Assembly (NCBI GenBank): GCA_945872875.1
Contig: CAMCBB010000038.1
Span: 1 to 16,013 of the forward strand
DNA: 16,013 bases
Source of the DNA: Flavobacterium psychrophilum
GTDB taxonomy: Bacteria > Bacteroidota > Bacteroidia > Flavobacteriales > Flavobacteriaceae
Reading direction: 5' to 3'
Within the stretch, counting starts at the first letter, position 1. Each line of letters starts with the position of its first letter. The translations under genes were made by a program, and so were the position numbers. The notes beneath the pieces are model-generated. The model had not been told where the DNA came from. It searched no databases and worked only from the letters and a program-made list of their open reading frames with translations. Below, piece by piece: positions 1 to 5,961 of the stretch.

Positions 1-1
1 A

Positions 2-166
2 CTGTCTTTTGAAAATTTATTTATTGATTCCGAAAAACCGGCAGCTTTCAACTATTTATTAGAAGCTGAAAATGTTTTACTAACCCCTCATATTGCTGGT
101 TGGACATATGAAAGTCACGAAAAGTTAGCACAGACCATTGTAAATAAAATAAAAGCTATTTATTAA
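2..166 (+). CDS. D-2-hydroxyacid dehydrogenase (SerA/LdhA-like), C-terminal fragment
   Basis: Only the last 54 residues are inside the window; the gene starts upstream. The visible part contains LLTPHIAGWTYES (fragment residues 26-38), the hallmark of NAD-dependent D-2-hydroxyacid dehydrogenases, where the His of TPHIAG is the catalytic acid/base. It is followed by the usual short helix that ends the catalytic domain. The family oxidises or reduces 2-hydroxy/2-oxo acids in the cytosol (3-phosphoglycerate dehydrogenase, hydroxypyruvate or lactate dehydrogenase). The tail ends soon after the catalytic His, so no ACT regulatory domain is present, unlike E. coli SerA. The exact substrate cannot be read from this fragment. 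The stop is TAA at 164-166. Confidence 0.88.
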   Translation: MSFENLFIDSEKPAAFNYLLEAENVLLTPHIAGWTYESHEKLAQTIVNKIKAIY

Positions 167-205
167 AATAATTTTCCTATTTTAGCCTAAACTAATTAAA
201 TAATA

Positions 206-592
206 ATGGAAGTAATCAACCAAAATCAAGAAAATTCTAACAATCACATCAATATTCCCGAATTTAAAGTTGACCCAATAATTGTTTTAATCTTAAGTTT
301 TATCACTTGTGGTTTATACCTTATTTATTGGAATATAAAAGTTTCTGAAGTGTTAAATGCAGTTGCAAAACGTGAAATCATATCATCGCCAATAGCTGTT
401 TTTGCAGGTTGTTGTTTACCTGTAAATCTATATTTTTATTATATCGCTGGCAGAGATGGATTGCCAAAAGTTTATGAAATAACAGGTGAAATACAAAAAG
501 ACCAATCTACTTTATTAATTATTTTAGGTTTGTTTTTCCCATTTGCAGCAGCAATGATTGTACAAGGAGATATAAATAGATTATACAAATAG
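206..592 (+). CDS. Small membrane protein, DUF4234-like
   Basis: A 128-residue integral membrane protein. After a polar, Asn/Gln-rich N-terminus (about 1-22) there are three hydrophobic segments at roughly 24-43, 60-80 and 102-119. The first contains FITCGLYLIYW, the pattern typical of DUF4234/TM2-like proteins, and the C-terminus GDINRLYK also fits that family. A CC pair lies at 69-70 in the second segment. The function of the family is unknown. Its reading frame overlaps or closely precedes the DUF2752 gene; I recall small DUF4234/TM2-type proteins next to DUF2752 genes in other Bacteroidota, so co-expression is likely. There is no signal peptide cleavage site. Family assignment is by pattern recognition only. 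Confidence 0.75.
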   Translation: MEVINQNQENSNNHINIPEFKVDPIIVLILSFITCGLYLIYWNIKVSEVLNAVAKREIISSPIAVFAGCCLPVNLYFYYIAGRDGLPKVYEITGEIQKDQSTLLIILGLFFPFAAAMIVQGDINRLYK

Positions 593-1032
593 AAAAAAGA
601 ACTAAATATAAAATCTACGGTAGTATTGGTGCATTCATTACACTAATACTACCTTTAATATTAAGGTTTACTAATGATAATGATCATTTAAAATCAGATC
701 AATCATTTTGCCCCTTAAAAATGTTATCAGGCTTTCCCTGTCCATCATGCGGAATCACAAAATCAATGGTTTATTTTTATGAAGGGAATCTTATTAAAAG
801 TTTTCAATATCATATTCTAGGGCCCGTAGTTATATTATTTTGTCTATTTGTAATTATACTGTTTTTTATAGAAATTAAAACGGGGAAAGACTATTTCAAA
901 AAATACTTTTACAATAGAAAATTAGCTTGGGGTTTGGCAATTTTTCTTATGGTCTATCATATAATTCGATTAGTTTACTTTATAAACATGAATTCTTTTC
1001 AAGATATATTAAAAGAGTCAATATGGAAATGA
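580..1032 (+). CDS. DUF2752 membrane protein, probably starting at a non-ATG codon
   Basis: The first ATG is at 721, but the same frame is open back to a stop at 577-579. The extra region encodes a basic leader, a hydrophobic segment (GSIGAFITLILPLILRF, about residues 14-30 from 580) and SFCPLK, which leads directly into GFPCPSCGITK. DUF2752 proteins usually have a transmembrane helix followed by a first Cys-Pro just ahead of the CPxCGxT motif, so both belong to the protein. No ATG, GTG or TTG exists in the extension; candidates are ATT 580 and ATA 589. An AAGGAG stretch at 564-569 sits 10 bases before ATT 580. Starting at 580 gives 150 residues with about three membrane segments. An ATG 721 start would give 103 residues without the first helix. 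An unrecognised frameshift or fusion with the upstream gene is the alternative. Function unknown. Confidence 0.68.
   Translation: MIQIEKRTKYKIYGSIGAFITLILPLILRFTNDNDHLKSDQSFCPLKMLSGFPCPSCGITKSMVYFYEGNLIKSFQYHILGPVVILFCLFVIILFFIEIKTGKDYFKKYFYNRKLAWGLAIFLMVYHIIRLVYFINMNSFQDILKESIWK
619..653 (+). other. 13-bp stem-loop at the start of the DUF2752 frame
   Basis: Bases 619-631 (GGTAGTATTGGTG) pair with 641-653 (CACTAATACTACC) along 13 positions with one G.T wobble, leaving a 9-base loop at 632-640. It lies in the 128 bases between the stop of the DUF4234-like gene and ATG 721. If translation starts at 580, it falls within the first codons of the DUF2752 protein, where an RNA hairpin could restrain translation. 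If the start is 721, it is an intergenic hairpin. The bases after it are AT-rich but not a clean T run, so it is not a classical terminator. The structure is read directly; any role is inference. Confidence 0.55.
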
Positions 1033-1036
1033 CTCT
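1014..1036. terminator. Hairpin across convergent stop codons, possible bidirectional terminator
   Basis: AGAGTCA at 1014-1020 is complementary to TGACTCT at 1030-1036, with a 9-base loop. It spans the TGA of the DUF2752 gene (1030-1032) and the first bases of the reverse-strand stop of the acyltransferase gene (1035-1037). On the plus strand it is followed by ACAATTTTT, and on the minus strand by TTTTAATAT. That is a modest U-rich tract on both sides, so it could end both convergent transcripts. Confidence 0.5.
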
Positions 1037-2834
1037 ACAATTTTTCACCAAGTTTTCTCTCTAATTCGGCTTGAAATTCTTCCATTACTGGTTTCATGGT
1101 ACTTTCTGGTATATCAGCTATTCGAATATACATTAGCCCATCAATCGCATTGTTAAATAGTGGATCTACATTGAATGCTACCAATCGTGCGTTTTGCTTG
1201 ATGTATTTTTTTATCAATACCGGAAGACGCAAATTGCCCGGCTCTAGTTCGTCAATTATTTTGTCAAACTTATTTAAATCGGCTTCTGTTTCGTCAAAAA
1301 TAAAGTCTTTGTCGGCATCCTTAAGTTTTACCTTAAATTCTTTTTTTGGATGGACATATTGGGCAATATATGGATCATAATAATTCGACTTCATAAATTC
1401 AATCATCAACGATTTTGAAAAATCAGAAAATTGATTGCTAATGCTCACGCCACCTAATAAATATTTATGCTCTGGATAACGAAGTGTTGTATGAATAATT
1501 CCTCTCCACAATAAAAACAATGGCATTGGTTTTTGTTGGTATTCTTTAATGATAAATGCTCTTCCCATTTCGATAGAATTATGCATTATCTCATGAAATT
1601 CACTTTCAAATCGGAATAAATCATTCAAGTAAAATCCGGCCATGCCATGCTTAGGATAAATCTCTGACCCCAATCCCATTCTATAGGCACCGGCAATTTT
1701 TTTAGCGTCTTCATCCCATAGAAACATGTGGCGGTAATATTGATCGTATTTATCTAAATCAATCGATTCATTTGTTCCTTCACCCACTTCTCTAAATGTA
1801 ATTTCTCTCAATCTTCCTATCTCATGAAGTACATTAGGAATAGCCTCTGCCTTTGCAAAAAATACTTCATAGTTTTTACTTTGAAAATAACGACAATCGG
1901 TTTCTCTTAATTTTGCAACCTCGGCAATCATTGCTTCTTCATTGGCTGGAGTCACAATCTTTTTAGGACTTTTTTGAGATTTTAAATTAGGTACCGTCAA
2001 TAATTTATTTTCCTTGTTATACGAATTAGCAAGCATGTAGGTTTTTTTTCTCAAAAACTCTGAATAATCTTCAATAGTTTTATATTCATTTTGCTCGTTA
2101 ACCGAAATTGGTTTCCCAATACGAACTTTAATTACTCTGTCTTTTTGAGAAAATAATTCCGATGGTAACTTAGCTGTTCTTAAAGTGCTATTTATTTTAG
2201 ATAATAAATAAAATAATCCACTGTTTTTAGCATGAAAATAGATTGGAACAACAGGCACTTGAGCTTTTCTAATTACCTTTATTGCTCCTTCTTCCCAAGG
2301 TTTATCTACAACTAATTTTCCGTCTTTGTAGGTTGAAACTTCTCCAGCTGGAAACATCCCTAAAGGTTTACCATCACTTAAATGGCGGAATGTTTCTTTT
2401 AATCCTATCACGCTAGATTTTACATCTTTATGATTTTCAAATGGATTAACAGGCATTATATATTTTTTGAGTGGCTCAATTCGATGCAATAAAAAATTAG
2501 CAATTATTTTAAAATTAGGCTCTTTTTCTAGCATTAATTTTAATAATAATACGCCATCAATTCCACCAAGAGGGTGATTAGAAATGGTAATATAAGCCCC
2601 GTCTTTTGGTAATCGTTTTAAATCTTCCTCAGGGATTTCAAATTTTATTTGTAATTCATCCAAAAGGGAATTTAAAAATTCAATTTCTTCTAAATTTTTA
2701 TTCCTGTCATATAATTTATTCAATGTAGAGATCTTAAGCACTTTCATTAAGACCCATCCAGCGAATGTCCCTAAAACACCATACTTATCGGCATTAATTG
2801 CTTTTGAAACTTCTTTTGCAGTGACTAAACCCAT
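1035..2834 (-). CDS. olsF: OlsF-like bifunctional acyltransferase (aminolipid synthesis)
   Basis: A 599-residue, two-domain protein. Residues about 75-245 are a PlsC/LPLAT acyltransferase: NHPLGGIDG at 86-94 is the catalytic His/Asp motif in the HX5D form, FPAGE at 161-165 is the acceptor-binding motif, and VPVVPIYF lies at 193-200. Residues about 310-500 are an OlsB-type GNAT N-acyltransferase (Acetyltransf_5): AGAYRMGLG at 381-389, YLNDLFRF at 402-409 and IEMGRAFI at 421-428. This order matches OlsF of Serratia and Flavobacterium. There the C-terminal part N-acylates ornithine with a 3-hydroxy fatty acid and the N-terminal part O-acylates the product, giving an ornithine lipid. Bacteroidota relatives can also make glycine lipids, so the amino acid is not certain. 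It is a membrane-associated cytoplasmic enzyme. The gene stands alone on the minus strand with its own promoter-like site. Confidence 0.85.
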   Translation of the reverse strand: MGLVTAKEVSKAINADKYGVLGTFAGWVLMKVLKISTLNKLYDRNKNLEEIEFLNSLLDELQIKFEIPEEDLKRLPKDGAYITISNHPLGGIDGVLLLKLMLEKEPNFKIIANFLLHRIEPLKKYIMPVNPFENHKDVKSSVIGLKETFRHLSDGKPLGMFPAGEVSTYKDGKLVVDKPWEEGAIKVIRKAQVPVVPIYFHAKNSGLFYLLSKINSTLRTAKLPSELFSQKDRVIKVRIGKPISVNEQNEYKTIEDYSEFLRKKTYMLANSYNKENKLLTVPNLKSQKSPKKIVTPANEEAMIAEVAKLRETDCRYFQSKNYEVFFAKAEAIPNVLHEIGRLREITFREVGEGTNESIDLDKYDQYYRHMFLWDEDAKKIAGAYRMGLGSEIYPKHGMAGFYLNDLFRFESEFHEIMHNSIEMGRAFIIKEYQQKPMPLFLLWRGIIHTTLRYPEHKYLLGGVSISNQFSDFSKSLMIEFMKSNYYDPYIAQYVHPKKEFKVKLKDADKDFIFDETEADLNKFDKIIDELEPGNLRLPVLIKKYIKQNARLVAFNVDPLFNNAIDGLMYIRIADIPESTMKPVMEEFQAELERKLGEKL

Positions 2835-2862
2835 TTACAATTTTTCTTATTTGAACAAGAAA

Positions 2863-2897
2863 CAAATATAGTAAATCTATTGCAATGGAATTTCAAA
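2863..2897 (-). promoter_or_regulatory. Bacteroidota-type promoter for the olsF-like gene
   Basis: On the minus strand TATATTTG (complement of 2863-2870) fits the Bacteroidota -7 element TAnnTTTG. TTTG (complement of 2894-2897) lies 23 bases upstream, within the spacing I recall for the -33 TTTG element in Flavobacterium. The -7 box is about 28 bases before the ATG at 2834. Confidence 0.6.
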
Positions 2898-2973
2898 AAA
2901 TTATTAAATCCTCAAGAGGTTAAAAAAATATTATAATTTTAGATAAATAGAGAAAGTATTTATGAATTTTATA

Positions 2974-2981
2974 TACTTTTG
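2974..2981 (+). promoter_or_regulatory. -7 element (TACTTTTG) upstream of xth
   Basis: TACTTTTG matches TAnnTTTG and ends 18 bases before ATG 3000, implying a very short leader. No TTTG or TTG is seen at the expected -33 distance, so this rests on the -7 box alone. Confidence 0.5.
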
Positions 2982-2999
2982 AAAAACTAAAAAAATAAA

Positions 3000-3761
3000 A
3001 TGAAAATCATTTCTTATAATGTAAATGGTATTCGTGCTGCAATTACAAAAGGATTTCTTGAATGGCTTCAAACTGCAAATCCTGATGTAATTTGTTTACA
3101 AGAAATAAAAGCTACCGAAGACCAAATTCCTACTCAAGATATTACTGCTGCTGGTTACCCTTTTCAATATTATTTTCCAGCTACAAAAAAAGGATATAGT
3201 GGAGTAGCAATTTTATCTAAAATAGAACCTCAAAAAATCGTTTATGGCACGGGAATTGAGCATATGGATTTTGAAGGTAGAAATTTAAGAGCCGATTTCG
3301 AAAATTTATCGGTTATGAGTTTGTATTTGCCCTCAGGAACAAATATTGATCGATTGGGCCATAAATTTAAATACATGGATGATTTTCACAATTATATAAT
3401 GCATTTAAAAAAAGATATTCCAAATTTGGTTATTTGTGGAGACTATAACATCTGTCATGAAGCTATAGACATTCATGATCCTATTCGTAATCAAACTGTA
3501 TCTGGATTTTTACCTCAAGAACGCGCTTGGCTGGACGCCTTTATGAAATCGGGGTTTATTGATAGTTTTAGACATTTTAATAAAGAGCCTCATAATTATT
3601 CTTGGTGGAGCTATAGAGCAGGCGCAAGAGGAAACAATAAAGGTTGGCGTATTGACTACAATTTAGTTAGTGAAAATCTAAAAGAAAGAATGACTAGAGC
3701 AGTAATTTTACCCGAAGCAAAACATTCAGACCATTGTCCAATAATGGTTGAAGTAAATTAA
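3000..3761 (+). CDS. xth: Exodeoxyribonuclease III / AP endonuclease
   Basis: A 253-residue enzyme of the endonuclease/exonuclease/phosphatase superfamily, the usual length for ExoIII/ExoA. It cleaves the DNA backbone 5' to abasic sites and removes 3' blocking groups in base excision repair. The catalytic set is complete: N7 (in YNVNG), E35 (CLQEIKA), Y109 (SLYLPSG), D148 and N150 (GDYN), D219 (RIDY) and the D244-H245 pair (SDHCP). These match the Glu, Tyr, Asp, Asn, Asp and His positions of E. coli ExoIII. The ATG follows an A-rich leader and a promoter-like box. The OmpA-like lipoprotein gene begins 38 bases downstream without an obvious promoter and may be co-transcribed. Cytosolic protein. 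Confidence 0.95.
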   Translation: MKIISYNVNGIRAAITKGFLEWLQTANPDVICLQEIKATEDQIPTQDITAAGYPFQYYFPATKKGYSGVAILSKIEPQKIVYGTGIEHMDFEGRNLRADFENLSVMSLYLPSGTNIDRLGHKFKYMDDFHNYIMHLKKDIPNLVICGDYNICHEAIDIHDPIRNQTVSGFLPQERAWLDAFMKSGFIDSFRHFNKEPHNYSWWSYRAGARGNNKGWRIDYNLVSENLKERMTRAVILPEAKHSDHCPIMVEVN

Positions 3762-3799
3762 TAATAACACACCCAATTCTAACCGAAAATTAAACAACA

Positions 3800-4765
3800 A
3801 TGATAAAAAAAATCGCCTTAGGTCTATTAGTATTAGCACTTTCTACTTCTTGTGTATCAAAAAAAATATACCAAGATTTAGAAAATAAATTTGCCGATTT
3901 AAAGAAAGAAAATCGAAAATTAGCTGATGATAACGAAGAATTAAATAAAGTTAAAAATCAACTAGAACTTGATGGGAGTAAGCTTAAAGCTGAATACGAA
4001 AAGCTTAAAGCTGATTATGAAAAATTACAAGCAAATTGTGCTGCAACCGAAAAAAGTTTAAAAACTTTACAAGCTTCGTATAATGCTTTAGAAAAAGATA
4101 GTAATGAAGCGCTTACCGCAAACATAAATAAAAACAGAGAATTGCTGGCTCAGCTAGAGGCTAAAGAAAAAGCTATGGCGGCAGAGCAAGCAAGACTTAA
4201 TAAATTAAAAGCCGATTTAGATGCTAGTTCAAAAAGATTAAGCGAATTGGAAGCATACATAGCTGCAAAAGATGCTAGTATGAAAAAATTGAAAGAAACA
4301 TTATTAAAATCTTTAAAAGCATTTGACGGAAAAGGATTAACCGTTTATGAAAAAGATGGAAAAGTATATGTTTCTATGGAAAACAAATTATTATTCCAAA
4401 CTGGAAGTTGGGCGGTAAATGGTGAAGGAAAAACTGCCGTTGTTGAGGTTGGAAAAGTATTGGCTCAAAATCCAGATCTTTCGGTATTAATTGAAGGACA
4501 TACCGATGATGATAAAATTATAGGAAATCTTGGTGGTGGAATTGAAAGCAACTGGGATTTATCAACTAAAAGAGCCACTGCAATTGTGAATATTCTTTCT
4601 GAAAATAAAGGAATAAATAAACAAAATCTTACTGCGGCAGGTCGTGGAGAATTTGCACCACTAATGAGTAATGATACTCCAGAAGGAAAAGCTAAAAATA
4701 GAAGAATTGAAATTATTCTTACACCAAAATTAGATGAAATATCTAAAATGCTTAAAGACTTCTAA
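3800..4765 (+). CDS. OmpA-family outer-membrane lipoprotein with long coiled coil
   Basis: A 321-residue protein. It begins with a lipoprotein signal (KK, then a hydrophobic core) and a lipobox LSTSC, giving lipidation at C18. Residues about 24-172 are a Lys/Glu/Leu-rich heptad coiled coil. Residues about 195-312 are an OmpA C-terminal peptidoglycan-binding domain: LLFQTGSW at 197-204, IEGHTDDD at 231-238, NWDLSTKRA at 251-259, AAGRGE at 279-284 and NRRIEI at 300-305. The Asp and Arg residues that hold diaminopimelate are kept. The protein would link the outer membrane to the peptidoglycan. The basic residues just after the Cys (VSKK) do not resemble the acidic surface-export signal of Bacteroidota lipoproteins, so the periplasmic face is more likely. 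A strong terminator follows. Similar flavobacterial proteins are annotated only as OmpA family. Confidence 0.92.
   Translation: MIKKIALGLLVLALSTSCVSKKIYQDLENKFADLKKENRKLADDNEELNKVKNQLELDGSKLKAEYEKLKADYEKLQANCAATEKSLKTLQASYNALEKDSNEALTANINKNRELLAQLEAKEKAMAAEQARLNKLKADLDASSKRLSELEAYIAAKDASMKKLKETLLKSLKAFDGKGLTVYEKDGKVYVSMENKLLFQTGSWAVNGEGKTAVVEVGKVLAQNPDLSVLIEGHTDDDKIIGNLGGGIESNWDLSTKRATAIVNILSENKGINKQNLTAAGRGEFAPLMSNDTPEGKAKNRRIEIILTPKLDEISKMLKDF
3981..4022 (+). repeat. 21-bp tandem duplication encoding one coiled-coil heptad
   Basis: Bases 3981-4001 and 4002-4022 match at 19 of 21 positions and encode KLKAEYE followed by KLKADYE. The unit is exactly seven codons, one heptad of the lipoprotein's coiled coil, so length changes here keep the coil register. 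Confidence 0.75.
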
Positions 4766-4785
4766 AACTTAAATATTTTTAAATT

Positions 4786-4818
4786 AAAAAAGACTCTAAG
4801 TTTCTTAGGGTCTTTTTT
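4786..4818 (+). terminator. Rho-independent terminator after the OmpA-like gene
   Basis: A 15-bp stem pairs 4786-4800 (AAAAAAGACTCTAAG) with 4804-4818 (CTTAGGGTCTTTTTT), with one T.G wobble and a TTT loop. The descending arm ends in six Ts. It begins 20 bases after the OmpA-like stop and separates that gene from the Tas-like gene. The A-rich ascending arm means it could also work on the opposite strand, but no minus-strand gene reads into it. Confidence 0.88.
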
Positions 4819-4872
4819 ATTGTTTTAATTTTGTTTAACAAATGTTAGCCATTTAAAGTCTTTTTTAAAATG

Positions 4873-4880
4873 TACTTTTG
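4873..4880 (+). promoter_or_regulatory. -7 element (TACTTTTG) upstream of tas
   Basis: TACTTTTG matches TAnnTTTG, lies between the terminator and the gene, and ends 24 bases before ATG 4905. It overlaps a TTG codon at 4878 that is in frame with the gene, which argues that this TTG is promoter and not a start. No -33 element was found. Confidence 0.55.
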
Positions 4881-4904
4881 CAATACAAATTATATATTTC
4901 ACAA

Positions 4905-5945
4905 ATGAATTATACCTTACTTCCAAATTCCGAGTTAAAAGTTAGTACGATTTGTCTTGGCACAATGACTTTTGGTAATCAAAATACCGAAACCGAAGCA
5001 CATGCTCAGTTGGATTATGCAATAGAAAAAGGTATAAATTTTATCGATACTGCCGAAATGTATCCTATTGGCGGAAACGCTCAAATAGTTGGAAGTACAG
5101 AAAGACACATTGGAAGTTGGTTGCATAAAATAGGCTCTTCAGAAAGAGAGAAATTGGTTATTGCAACTAAAATTTCAGGGCCAAATCGTGGTTTGGATTA
5201 CATTCGTCAGCCGTTAGATTTTTCTAAAAAAAGCATCCATGATGCGGTGAATTTGAGTTTGAAAAATTTACAAATTGACACAATAGATTTGTATCAAATG
5301 CATTGGCCAGAACGCGTTATGAATATGTTTGGCCAACGAGGGGTGACTCAAATTGACACCAATTGGAAAGACAATATTTTTGAAGTGTTGACCATTTTTG
5401 ATGGATTAATTAAAGAAGGCAAAATAAGAAACATCGGAGTTTCAAATGAGAATCCTTACGGAGTTATGCGTTTTTTACAAGAAAGCGAAAAACACAATTT
5501 GCCCAGAATATCCACTATTCAAAATCCCTATTCGTTACTTAATAGATTGTATGAAGTTGGCTTATCTGAAATTTGTATACGAGAAAATGTTGGCTTATTA
5601 GCCTATTCACCTCTTGGTTTTGGATCACTTTCTGGAAAATATTTGGGAGAAGTAAAACCTGAATACCGAATGGCAAAATTTCCACAGTTCACAAGATATA
5701 CAAGCGAGAATTGCACTAAAGCAATTAAATTATACAAAGAATTAGCCGAAGCAAATAATTTGACAATTGCTCAAATGGCAATAGCATTTGTAAACCAACA
5801 AAACCTTGTGAAATCTACCATAATCGGTGCCACTTCTTTAGAGCAACTAAAAGAAAATATTATTGCTTTTGATGTAATATTAGCTCCAGAAATTTTGATG
5901 GAAATAAATAAAATTCAGGAGTTAATTCCGAATCCAGCACCTTAA
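4905..5945 (+). CDS. tas: Tas-like NADP(H)-dependent aldo/keto reductase
   Basis: From ATG 4905 the protein is 346 residues, the length I recall for E. coli Tas, and the similarity runs end to end: LGTMTFGNQNTE at 18-29, AHAQLDYAI at 32-40, IQNPYSLLNR in the middle and a PAP C-terminus. The aldo/keto reductase tetrad is intact: D48, Y53 (DTAEMYP), K89 (ATKISGP) and H133 (QMHWPER). The IIGATSLEQLKENI segment near the C-terminus is the NADP-binding loop. The fold is an (alpha/beta)8 barrel in the cytosol that reduces carbonyls; E. coli Tas was found by complementing a tyrosine auxotroph and its natural substrate is not settled. A TTG at 4878 would add nine residues but lies in the promoter box. 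It is a single-gene unit, convergent with the next gene. Confidence 0.92.
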   Translation: MNYTLLPNSELKVSTICLGTMTFGNQNTETEAHAQLDYAIEKGINFIDTAEMYPIGGNAQIVGSTERHIGSWLHKIGSSEREKLVIATKISGPNRGLDYIRQPLDFSKKSIHDAVNLSLKNLQIDTIDLYQMHWPERVMNMFGQRGVTQIDTNWKDNIFEVLTIFDGLIKEGKIRNIGVSNENPYGVMRFLQESEKHNLPRISTIQNPYSLLNRLYEVGLSEICIRENVGLLAYSPLGFGSLSGKYLGEVKPEYRMAKFPQFTRYTSENCTKAIKLYKELAEANNLTIAQMAIAFVNQQNLVKSTIIGATSLEQLKENIIAFDVILAPEILMEINKIQELIPNPAP

Positions 5946-5961
5946 TAAATAAAAATTCTGT

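Noticed and set aside
1096..1380. Plus-strand open frame of 94 codons
   Set aside because: It is antisense to the 3' part of the olsF-like gene, whose GNAT domain is clearly coding; the translated product has no recognisable features.
4878..4904. TTG start for the tas gene, adding nine residues
   Set aside because: The TTG is the end of a TACTTTTG promoter-like box, and ATG 4905 gives the 346-residue length and N-terminus expected for Tas.
5946..5961. Bidirectional terminator between the convergent tas and dehydrogenase genes
   Set aside because: AATAAA and TTTATT can pair, but only as a short all-AT stem, too weak to claim.
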